A DNA stretch of 37,447 bases, taken from contig JAUSII010000061.1 of NCBI GenBank assembly GCA_030648035.1, positions 1 through 37,447 of the forward strand. Reading direction: 5' to 3'. Under the pieces are notes generated by a model, which saw only the letters and a list, made by a program, of their open reading frames with translations, ran no database searches and had not been told where the DNA came from. The position numbers and the translations under genes are program-made. This document shows positions 27,766 through 34,351 of the stretch, piece by piece (within the stretch, counting starts at the first letter, position 1; every line of letters starts with the position of its first letter). The stretch is from Deltaproteobacteria bacterium. GTDB lineage: Bacteria > UBA10199 > SPLOWO2-01-44-7.

Positions 27766-28584
27766 CTATGAATGTGTTTTATCATAATCACGAACGGCCC
27801 TTATCAGAGCGCTCATAAAACTATCGTCGACATCGAGCATCTCCTGCAAATCGGTTCTCGTTCCGTCATCGTCTTCTGCCAGCAAAGCGCTCATCGCCGT
27901 TCTTTTTTCAACACCAAACACCTCTTCCACCTTTGCCAAAAAAATATCGATGACCTCTGTGTTGTCGGGTTCGCCCACAACCCTTCTTGCCAAAAGGGCC
28001 AACTCTTTCAAATTGTCTGAAAAAATTTCCAAAGAAGAGGCAAGCCCTTCCAGAGCTACTTTTGCATCCTCCAAACCTCTCCTAACTTTTCCGGAAGCTT
28101 CTCTGACGGAGGTCTCAATCCTTTTCAGTTCCTCCCTCGTTTTCACCCTTTCCAAAAATCCACGCACACGCGTTGAAGAATCTTCTGTTCTGGCGTGTTT
28201 CAAGGCATTCGTCTTGTTTGTGCGCGCCTGCATTGCAACTGCCCTTATTTTTTGAAACCCCGCCGGATTTAATCTGAATGCATCGGCAATTTTTATTAAT
28301 GTCTCTCCACTGCTCCCCCCTTGAGAGGCTTCACATTCCAAAACGACAAACTGGGGAAACAGACCAACACCAACCGAAACAGTCTCCATCGCATTGATTA
28401 AAAACCCAAGTTCCCTTCTGCCGATCTCCACCCCCAACTCCAAAGAGGTAGCCGCCTGCTCCGCACTTTGTGCGGAGATCAGAACTGAAGACAAATTAGA
28501 AAGCATGAACCCCATATAACCCTTTTCGGATGCCGACAAAAAAAGTTGCTTACTTTTTTTACTTAAACTATGAGGCCAAACCAT
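27766..28584 (-). CDS. Hypothetical helical protein, partner of the downstream orphan
   Basis: Not recognised; up to 272 residues, mostly helical and charged after residue 110. The opening ATG at 28584 lies inside the same CATG as the start of the divergent DUF366 gene. An internal ATG at 28515 (MGFMLSNLSS) is a plausible alternative start, preceded by AAAGGG. The C-terminus is acidic (LLAEDDDGTRTDLQEMLDVD). No signal peptide or membrane segment is convincing. Likely co-transcribed with the 342-residue gene that follows after 9 bp. Confidence 0.6.
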   Translation of the reverse strand: MVWPHSLSKKSKQLFLSASEKGYMGFMLSNLSSVLISAQSAEQAATSLELGVEIGRRELGFLINAMETVSVGVGLFPQFVVLECEASQGGSSGETLIKIADAFRLNPAGFQKIRAVAMQARTNKTNALKHARTEDSSTRVRGFLERVKTREELKRIETSVREASGKVRRGLEDAKVALEGLASSLEIFSDNLKELALLARRVVGEPDNTEVIDIFLAKVEEVFGVEKRTAMSALLAEDDDGTRTDLQEMLDVDDSFMSALIRAVRDYDKTHS

Positions 28585-29140
28585 GCAGACAAAATGGATT
28601 GACCGACCGATCGACTACACCGGATGCGAATTAAAATCCAGATGGATTTTTGACCAATGTGGACTGCAAAACGACGCCATACTTTGTTTTGTGGGGGGTG
28701 CCAACGTCCCCATCGAGCATATGGTCGATCTGGAGGATGTGGCGGCAAACAAGCCGATCTATTCGGAGAAGATGCTCCATTTTATCGTGGAGCATTTTGA
28801 TCTCGATTTGGAGCGGATGGTGTTGCGCCAGCGATTGTTCATCGCCATATTAAAGGATGAGTTGCAAAAAAATCCGCAATGCAACGCCATTTTGAGAAGC
28901 GGCAATGATTTATATGATGGCAAGGCAAAGCTCTCGGTCTCTGTCGCAACCTCTTCGCCCGTTTCGTGCCTCATCCACACCGGCATCAACATCTCCAGCA
29001 AAAACACACCGGTGTTGACGAAAGGATTGCACGATTACGATATCGATCCCAAAACATTGGCGCTCTCACTGATGGAAAAATATGCCGCCGAAATCACCGG
29101 AACAAAACACGCCTGCACCAAAGTCCGTTCTGTTAACTGA
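28583..29140 (+). CDS. DUF366 family protein
   Basis: Protein of 185 residues matching my recollection of the DUF366 pattern: YTGCELKSRWIFDQCGL, CFVGGANVPIEHMVDLED, MLHFIVEHFD, RSGNDLYDGKAKLSVSVATS, then SPVSCLIHTGINI, and an end with CTKVRSVN. The family is found in bacteria and archaea and has no established function. No signal peptide. The ribosome site is weak (GAGG about 9 bases upstream). It is immediately followed by structured element A, which starts 7 bp after the stop, and then element B and dgt on the same strand. Confidence 0.75.
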   Translation: MQTKWIDRPIDYTGCELKSRWIFDQCGLQNDAILCFVGGANVPIEHMVDLEDVAANKPIYSEKMLHFIVEHFDLDLERMVLRQRLFIAILKDELQKNPQCNAILRSGNDLYDGKAKLSVSVATSSPVSCLIHTGINISSKNTPVLTKGLHDYDIDPKTLALSLMEKYAAEITGTKHACTKVRSVN

Positions 29141-29146
29141 CACCGC

Positions 29147-29296
29147 CGCCGCTTTCGCACATTGGGTGAGAAGCGACTGCGCAGGCCCGCCAATCCCCTC
29201 GGGGGATTTTATACCTGGCGGGCCGAGAAACTAACGGAGCTTGGGGGCCTCCCCAAGCGGAGTGGGGAGCTGCTCACCCAATGTGCGAAAGCGGCG
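29147..29296. repeat. Structured inverted-repeat element A (24-bp arms)
   Basis: Outer arms 29147-29170 and 29273-29296 are perfect inverted copies of 24 bp. Inside are two hairpins. Hairpin 1 pairs GGCCCGCCA (29184-29192) with TGGCGGGCC (29216-29224) and encloses TCCCC-TCG-GGGGA. Hairpin 2 pairs GCTTGGGG with CCCCAAGC (29239-29258). The inner core from about 29178 to 29227 is almost identical to that of element C at 37312-37362. It lies just after the DUF366 gene, in a 427-bp gap that it shares with element B. No open frame is convincing in this gap. Confidence 0.85.
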
Positions 29297-29347
29297 ATCA
29301 TGTGAGTATTTCGAACTGCTCAGTAATAATTTGAAGAGATATATGGC

Positions 29348-29519
29348 CAAAAGTTCCCGCGTGGTGGCGAAAAAAGAGGTATGAGGGGCGTCTCGGAAGA
29401 CATTTTAACGGCCGGGATAAAAAATAAAATGTCTGAGAGGCGAGCTATAAATTTGGGTTTGACCCAAATTTAATAGCGTACCCGAATACCCTTTTTTCGC
29501 CACCACGCGGGAACTTTTG
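29348..29519. repeat. Structured inverted-repeat element B (29-bp arms)
   Basis: Outer arms 29348-29376 and 29491-29519 are perfect 29-bp inverted copies. Inside, hairpin 1 pairs AGACATTTTA with TAAAATGTCT (29398-29434) and extends with further pairs at its base. Hairpin 2 is TAAATTTGGGT-TTG-ACCCAAATTTA (29448-29472). The arms are homologous to those of element C, with four differences per arm, each matched on the other arm. The element ends 48 bp before dgt; a small palindrome CTACAATTTGTAG at about 29543-29555 follows. If the gap is transcribed, B would be a long hairpin in the dgt leader. Confidence 0.85.
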
Positions 29520-29567
29520 TCGGTCAATCCGCTTGATGCCATCTACAATTTGTAGTAGCCCTACTGC

Positions 29568-30725
29568 ATGCTGAACCGTGAAGCTTATGAAGAACGCGAG
29601 AAACAGATGCTCGCTCCTTATGCCCAGTTGTCGCTCACCAGTCTTGGGCGATTGCACAAAGAGGATGAGTGTGTTTTTCGATCCTGCTTTCAGCGCGACT
29701 TGGACCGCATCGTCCACTCCACCGCGTTTCGCCGTCTCGAATATAAAACCCAGGTTTTTATCAATCACGAAGGCGATTATTATCGCACGCGCCTGACGCA
29801 CTCGATCGAAGTCAGCCAGATTGCGCGAAGCCTCGCGCGCGCCTTGCGACTCAACGAAGACTTGGCACAAACCATCGCGCTCGCGCACGACCTGGGGCAC
29901 ACACCCTTTGGCCATGCGGGCGAGGCGGCGATGAATGTGCTGATGGAAGACGCCGGCGGGTTTGAACACAACAAACAGAGCTTTAAAGTCGTCACGCAAT
30001 TGGAAGAGCGCTATCCCAATTTTCCCGGTTTGAATCTCTCTTTTGAAGTTCTGGAAGGCATTTTGAAACATCAAAGCGAATACGACAAGCCCGATGATTC
30101 CAACGAACTCAAACGTGTCGGCTATCCGACACTCGAAGCACAGATCGTCAATTTTGCAGACGAGATTGCCTATATGAACCACGATCTGGACGACGGTCTG
30201 CAATACGGCATGCTCACTTTTGATGCTTTGAAGGATGTGACACTCTGGCAGGAGACCTTTTCCGAAATTCAAAAAAACATTCCCAATGCTCCCGACAAGG
30301 TAAAACGTTTTCGAACCATCAGCCGGCTCATTCATAAGATGGTGGATGATTTGCAAAGAGAAAGCCTTAAGAACATCCACGACAAGAAAATAAAAACACT
30401 GGAAGATGTGCGCGCCAAGGGGAAGTGGCTCATTTGTTTAAGCGAGTCGGTACAGAAAAAAACGGCGGAACTCAAAAAGTTTCTATTTCAAAATATGTAT
30501 TGCCACTGGCGCGTGGAGAGAATGTCGGAAAAATCAAAGAGGATTATTACAGAGCTGTTCAATGCCTATCTAGCCAACCCCAGAATTCTGCCGGATGAAT
30601 TTCACAATCGCATCAAAAAAGACAAAGAGACCAAACGCCATATCTGCGACTATATCGCCGGGATGACCGATCGCTTTGCCCTGCAGGAGCACAAAAAATT
30701 ATTTGATCCGGAAGAGCGGGTTTAA
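29568..30725 (+). CDS. dgt: Deoxyguanosinetriphosphate triphosphohydrolase
   Basis: HD-domain enzyme that cleaves dGTP (and often other dNTPs) to the nucleoside and triphosphate. Metal ligands are visible: His78 in RLTHSIEVSQ, and His107-Asp108 in ALAHDLGHTPFGHAGE. Also typical are DRIVHSTAFRRLEYKTQVF near the start and FADEIAYMNHDLDDGL, which holds a further ligand Asp. The 385-residue length fits the short dGTPase subgroup. The stop overlaps the next ATG by one base (TAATG). In bacteria the enzyme tunes dNTP pools and in some cases limits phage; no sign of a specific defence link here. Confidence 0.95.
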   Translation: MLNREAYEEREKQMLAPYAQLSLTSLGRLHKEDECVFRSCFQRDLDRIVHSTAFRRLEYKTQVFINHEGDYYRTRLTHSIEVSQIARSLARALRLNEDLAQTIALAHDLGHTPFGHAGEAAMNVLMEDAGGFEHNKQSFKVVTQLEERYPNFPGLNLSFEVLEGILKHQSEYDKPDDSNELKRVGYPTLEAQIVNFADEIAYMNHDLDDGLQYGMLTFDALKDVTLWQETFSEIQKNIPNAPDKVKRFRTISRLIHKMVDDLQRESLKNIHDKKIKTLEDVRAKGKWLICLSESVQKKTAELKKFLFQNMYCHWRVERMSEKSKRIITELFNAYLANPRILPDEFHNRIKKDKETKRHICDYIAGMTDRFALQEHKKLFDPEERV

Positions 30726-31468
30726 TGAAAAACATCGCATTGATTTTTGTCACAGCCTTCCTGTTTTCAATCCCACTTTTTGCAAATGAAAAATCGGCTT
30801 TTGTCTCCCTCAACGAAGTGGATCCCAGCATCATTGTCGATATGCGCTACTTCGGAAAGCACAATTTTATTGGAAGGCAGATCAAAGGATACAGAGCGCC
30901 CAAATGTCTTCTCACCAAGGAGTCCGCAGAAGCCCTGACAGAAGTTCAGAAAGAGCTGAAGCAGAAATCTCTCTCCCTTAAAATCTATGATTGCTACCGT
31001 CCACAAAAAGCTGTGAACGATTTTGCCCAGTGGACAAAAAATTTACAAAATACCGATATGAAAAAAGAGTTCTACCCTGAAGAACCAAAAGAGACCCTTT
31101 TTGATCGCGGTTACATCGCCTATAAATCAGGCCATAGTCGCGGTAGCACAATGGATCTGACAATCGTTCCTTTGCCCGCCACAGAAGAAGAGATCTACCA
31201 TGAAGGTCAACCTCTGGTGGAATGTTTTGCCCCAGAAACTAAACGTTTCAAAGATAGCAGTATTGACATGGGAACCGGCTACGATTGTTTCAGCACTTTA
31301 TCCAACACGGATGACAAAAGGATCCGTGGCCTACAGAGAAAAAACAGACAGCTCCTTAAAACGATTATGGAAAAACATGGGTTTAAAAATTACGACAAGG
31401 AATGGTGGCATTACACTCTCAAAAATGAACCTTTTCCAGACCGATATTTCAATTTTAATGTGAAATAA
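30725..31468 (+). CDS. Secreted D-alanyl-D-alanine dipeptidase (VanX/DdpX-type)
   Basis: Zinc D,D-dipeptidase of the M15D family. A signal peptide (residues 1-20, cleavage after LFA) places it in the periplasm. The substrate-site Arg92 is in YDCYRPQKA, the zinc site is His137 and Asp144 in SGHSRGSTMDLT, and the catalytic Glu226 with zinc ligand His229 is in EWWHY. Export argues against a vancomycin-resistance role, since VanX is cytosolic, and fits recovery of D-Ala-D-Ala released from peptidoglycan, as proposed for DdpX-type enzymes. The 247-residue length is normal. Coupled to dgt by TAATG. Confidence 0.92.
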   Translation: MKNIALIFVTAFLFSIPLFANEKSAFVSLNEVDPSIIVDMRYFGKHNFIGRQIKGYRAPKCLLTKESAEALTEVQKELKQKSLSLKIYDCYRPQKAVNDFAQWTKNLQNTDMKKEFYPEEPKETLFDRGYIAYKSGHSRGSTMDLTIVPLPATEEEIYHEGQPLVECFAPETKRFKDSSIDMGTGYDCFSTLSNTDDKRIRGLQRKNRQLLKTIMEKHGFKNYDKEWWHYTLKNEPFPDRYFNFNVK

Positions 31469-31471
31469 ATA

Positions 31472-32230
31472 TCATTTCGGTTTTTTGAACAGCCGGGCCA
31501 GATTAACCTCTTCCCAATCTCTCGCTTTAGCCAAAGGCGGATAGCGCTCTTCCAACTTTTTAAAAGCGGGGGGGTGAATCTGTTTGCGGCCATTGACGGT
31601 GCGAACCGGCAGAACCGCATGGCACATCTCGTGAAACAGGGTTGCTTCCACCACAAACGGCGGCACAAATTTTTGGTCGAGATTCGGATGCAGGGTGATC
31701 AGATTGCGCGAGGTGGAATAGCTCCCCATCTGCAACTGCTCATAAGAACGTCTCGTCGCACTCTTTCCCCAGGTGATGAGAACTTTTAATTGACCTTTAA
31801 AATAAATCCGGTTGAGACGCTGAAACATTTTCGCCAGATCATACACTTTTCCTTTTGTCTCAATCGGCGGCAGAGGATGGCGCACACGGTGCCATTTTTT
31901 TTCAATATATTTATCAATCTCTTTCGAGCTGGCCCTGTCGTGCTTTAAAATATAGTGGCCCACATGTTTCCATATTTTTAGCCCGGCCTCTGGAAACATC
32001 CAATGCAATCGCACATACCACATTTTTTTTCGGAAAACGGCGTTCAGAAAAACATGGGTGTTGTCGGTGATGGTGAGGCGGACCGGTGCACCCAGAATCT
32101 TTTGCAGAAAAAAGTGTAGCCTTTTAAGGGTGACGGGATTGCTTCGCTCGCCCCGAAGGGGCCCCTTTGGGGCTCGCAATGACATGACGGCATTTAATAC
32201 CGTTGCCACGCTTGGGTCAAATTGATACAT
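31472..32230 (-). CDS. SprT-like zinc metalloprotease domain protein
   Basis: Probable zincin of 252 residues. The HExxH motif is FHEMCH (His200, Glu201, His204), followed by a third His in KQIHPPAF (His219), the SprT-like spacing. A preceding strand, KGQLKVLITWGKSATRRS, and LITLHPNLDQ fit SprT-like folds. The N-terminal half is a basic extension. The frame opens at ATG 32230, only 7 bp from the divergent ldcA start, with no ribosome site. Residues 17-33 (SLRAPKGPLRGERSNPV) are encoded by an inserted palindromic repeat, so either the repeat is translated or the true start lies further downstream. Cytosolic; SprT-domain proteins elsewhere act on DNA-protein crosslinks, but that role is not shown for this type. 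Confidence 0.8.
   Translation of the reverse strand: MYQFDPSVATVLNAVMSLRAPKGPLRGERSNPVTLKRLHFFLQKILGAPVRLTITDNTHVFLNAVFRKKMWYVRLHWMFPEAGLKIWKHVGHYILKHDRASSKEIDKYIEKKWHRVRHPLPPIETKGKVYDLAKMFQRLNRIYFKGQLKVLITWGKSATRRSYEQLQMGSYSTSRNLITLHPNLDQKFVPPFVVEATLFHEMCHAVLPVRTVNGRKQIHPPAFKKLEERYPPLAKARDWEEVNLARLFKKPK
32137..32183. repeat. Palindromic dispersed repeat read through in the SprT-like gene
   Basis: Imperfect inverted repeat centred on GGGGCCCC: an ATTGC...CGCCCCGAAGGGGC arm faces GCCCCTTTGGGGCTCGCAAT. Read on the minus strand it begins with TCATTGCGAGCCCC and ends with GAAGCAATCCCGTCA, the form of a palindromic repeat that I recall in many unrelated bacterial genomes. It keeps the SprT-like frame open and adds about 17 residues near its N-terminus. 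Confidence 0.7.
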
Positions 32231-32237
32231 TATTTCA

Positions 32238-33137
32238 ATGGTTCAGCCACTCAAAGAGGGAGATCTAATCGGCATTGCGGCGCCGTCGAGTCCTTTTGAC
32301 AAGCAACTCTTCAAGCAGGGGGTCACCCTCCTCCAGAAAATGGGCTTCGAAGTCTGGTATCGGGAGGATATTTTTTCGCAAGAGCGCTATCTGGCTGGCT
32401 CGGACAAACGCCGCGCCCAGGAGTTGACGGAGCTTTTCACCAAAAAAGAGGTGAAAGCCATTCTCTTCGCCCGCGGCGGCTATGGTTCACAAAGGGTCAT
32501 TCCGCATCTCGATCCCATTCTTCTGAAGAAAAATAAAAAACCGGTTGTCGGTTTCAGCGACATCACCGCTCTGCTCACTTTTTTGAGACAGGATTGCCAG
32601 ACCCCCACACTCTACGGCCCGGTGTTGACCCAGTTGGGTGGAAGCTTCGTCGACCGCACCTGTCGCAGTCTCAAATATAATCTGACCGAAAAAAAATCTC
32701 TCGAGCCTTTTGATTTAAGCGAATGTAAAATCGTGGAGGAAGGGATTGCCAAAGGAAAGCTGGTCGGCGGTTGCCTGTCTCTCATCACCTCCAGCATGGG
32801 AACACCGTATGAACTCAACACAGAAAACAGCATCCTCTTTTTTGAAGACACCGGAGAAAAAGTCTATGCACTCGACCGAATGCTCACCCAACTCAAAAAT
32901 GCGGGAAAACTGAAAACAGTGAAGGGAATTATTATCGGCTCGCTGGAACCGAAAGAAGAAGAGGTCCACTCGATCGACACCATGATCAAAGATCTGCTGG
33001 CAGATTTTGACGGACCCATCATCAGCCACTTTCCATCCGGCCACACAAAAGATTTTGTAACACTCCCCTTTGGAGTGGAGGTTGCCATCGAAACAGAAAC
33101 CCTCAAACTTTATTTCGAAGAGTCTGCATTTACATGA
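32238..33137 (+). CDS. ldcA: LD-carboxypeptidase (muramoyltetrapeptide carboxypeptidase)
   Basis: S66 serine peptidase that removes the terminal D-Ala from murein tetrapeptides during peptidoglycan recycling. The nucleophile is Ser107 in VVGFSDITALL. ARGGYGSQRVIPHLD lies just before it and is a family hallmark. The catalytic Glu and His lie in the C-terminal part (GSLEPKEEE, and SHFPSGHTKDFVTLPFGV for the His). No signal peptide, consistent with the cytosolic location. The 299-residue length is standard. The stop overlaps the next gene by 4 bp (ATGA). Confidence 0.93.
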   Translation: MVQPLKEGDLIGIAAPSSPFDKQLFKQGVTLLQKMGFEVWYREDIFSQERYLAGSDKRRAQELTELFTKKEVKAILFARGGYGSQRVIPHLDPILLKKNKKPVVGFSDITALLTFLRQDCQTPTLYGPVLTQLGGSFVDRTCRSLKYNLTEKKSLEPFDLSECKIVEEGIAKGKLVGGCLSLITSSMGTPYELNTENSILFFEDTGEKVYALDRMLTQLKNAGKLKTVKGIIIGSLEPKEEEVHSIDTMIKDLLADFDGPIISHFPSGHTKDFVTLPFGVEVAIETETLKLYFEESAFT

Positions 33138-34267
33138 GCGGAACAACTATCGACCAGGAAATGGAAGCGGCTGTGGAAAGCGGAGTCTTTCCCGCGGCCA
33201 GCCTGCTTGTCGCCAAAGAAGGCCAAATTCTTCATCACAATCATTACGGCAAGGCACGCACCGGAACTTTTTTTGACATCGCCTCTCTCACCAAACCTCT
33301 CTCCACGGCGACACTCGCCATGCAACTGGTGCAGGAAGATCTTTTAAAATTGGACGACACCGTTTATCAGTGGCTCGGCGGCGCGAGACTCCCCGCCCAT
33401 CGTAAAATGACGGTGACCCATCTTCTCTCCCACACTTCCGGATTGCCGGCGTGGCATCCGTTCTATCGCGAGCTTCCCATCGATCAGGTGGGAACAGCGG
33501 CAGGCAGACAACACATTCTCGCTTCCTGCCTGCAAGAGCCGGTGTTGTCGGAACCGGGAACCCAATGTGTCTATAGCGATCTCGGCTACATTCTTCTGGG
33601 AGAAATTCTGGAGCAGACGGGACTTGTGCCCCTCGATCTGCTGTTTCAAAATCGCGTGGCCAAACCGCTGGGGTTAAAGGAGACGTTTTTTGTGAGAATC
33701 ATGGGGGCAAAAGATTCGGACATCGGACATCGGACCCCGACCTTCGGGGGGCAGGCGTCGAACATCGAAAGCACACACCGCCGTTTTGCGCCGACGGAAG
33801 ATTGTCCGTGGCGCGGCAGAGTGATTCGCGGTGAGGTGCACGATCAAAATGCTTATGCGATGGGAGGCGTTGCAGGCCACGCCGGGCTTTTTTCCACCGC
33901 AGAAGATCTCCACAAATTTATCGCAGAACTTTCAAAATGTTATCACGGCAAATCCGACTGGATTTCACAAAATATCGTCAAAGATTTTTTAGATTACGAT
34001 GTCCGAAGTCCGATGTCCGCTGAACGTTCTTATACACTGGGTTGGGACACGCCAACTCCAGGCCAATCCTCATCCGGCGGCCATTTCTCGCCACACTCGA
34101 TCGGCCATCTGGGCTACACAGGTTGTTCAATGTGGATCGATCTCGACAAAAATTTCTGGGTTATTTTACTGACGAACCGGATTCACCCTTCAACACTCAA
34201 CGAAAAAATCAAAGCCTTCCGCCCGCAGATTCATAATTTGATTTGGAAGGAATTAATTGGTCAATAG
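33134..34267 (+). CDS. Serine hydrolase of the beta-lactamase class C/esterase family, carrying repeat inserts
   Basis: Penicillin-binding-protein-fold hydrolase. The catalytic SxxK is SLTK (residues 51-54). The YxN-type motif is YSDLGYILLG, with Asp in place of Asn as in many esterase-like members. The third motif appears as GHLGYTG near the C-terminus. VTHLLSHTSGLPAW and EVHDQNAYAMGGVAGHAGLF are further family blocks. No signal peptide, so probably cytosolic. Two stretches do not fit the family: residues about 195-210 (DSDIGHRTPTFGGQASNIES) and 289-298 (DVRSPMSAER). Both come from dispersed repeats and keep the frame. Coupled to ldcA by ATGA, which suggests a role in cell-wall peptide metabolism; activity is unknown. 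Confidence 0.88.
   Translation: MSGTTIDQEMEAAVESGVFPAASLLVAKEGQILHHNHYGKARTGTFFDIASLTKPLSTATLAMQLVQEDLLKLDDTVYQWLGGARLPAHRKMTVTHLLSHTSGLPAWHPFYRELPIDQVGTAAGRQHILASCLQEPVLSEPGTQCVYSDLGYILLGEILEQTGLVPLDLLFQNRVAKPLGLKETFFVRIMGAKDSDIGHRTPTFGGQASNIESTHRRFAPTEDCPWRGRVIRGEVHDQNAYAMGGVAGHAGLFSTAEDLHKFIAELSKCYHGKSDWISQNIVKDFLDYDVRSPMSAERSYTLGWDTPTPGQSSSGGHFSPHSIGHLGYTGCSMWIDLDKNFWVILLTNRIHPSTLNEKIKAFRPQIHNLIWKELIGQ
33716..33736 (-). repeat. Heptamer repeat, inverted partial copy
   Basis: On the minus strand this reads as two GATGTCC heptamers with part of a third, the same unit as at 15244-15272 and 33998-34026. It is followed on the plus strand by a small GC hairpin (CCCCGA-CCT-TCGGGG, about 33734-33748). 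The insert is in-frame in the serine hydrolase, between the usual Met-Gly-Leu-Lys-Glu-Thr block and the APTEDCPWRG block. Confidence 0.75.
33998..34026 (+). repeat. 29-bp heptamer-based repeat, copy 2 (inside serine hydrolase gene)
   Basis: 28 of 29 bases match 15244-15272. The unit is GATGTCC, GAAGTCC, GATGTCC, then GCTGAACG. It begins on codon 289 in the same phase as in queA and encodes DVRSPMSAER, against DVRCPMSAER there. It lies in a linker just before the YTLGW motif. Confidence 0.85.
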
Positions 34268-34318
34268 TTTCAACGAGTTTATACAAAACGTATTCGCTTC
34301 CTATTGATTGATTAGTAA

Positions 34319-34351
34319 GTCAACCGTGAGTCAACCTGTGGGTCAACGTGT
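34319..34351. repeat. Three spaced GTCAAC hexamers
   Basis: GTCAACCGTGA, GTCAACCTGTGG and GTCAACGTGT follow one another at 11- and 12-bp intervals in the tail-to-tail gap between the serine hydrolase and the acyl-CoA synthetase genes. The synthetase stop codon lies within the third unit. It could be a protein-binding site or a decayed tandem repeat; nothing else supports a function. Confidence 0.4.

Noticed and set aside
28596-28607. 12-bp inverted match between the DUF366 gene start and the right flank of element B as a functional site
   Set aside because: Short, 900 bp apart, and inside conserved coding sequence; chance cannot be excluded. Kept only as a side note to the longer match at element C.
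29147-29519. Elements A and B as integron attC sites
   Set aside because: The RYYYAAC and GTTRRRY core sites are not at the ends, no integrase or cassette array is present, and the arms are perfect rather than carrying the unpaired bases typical of attC.
30725-31468. VanX as part of a vancomycin-resistance cluster
   Set aside because: The protein has a signal peptide and there are no vanH, vanA-type ligase or vanRS genes nearby.
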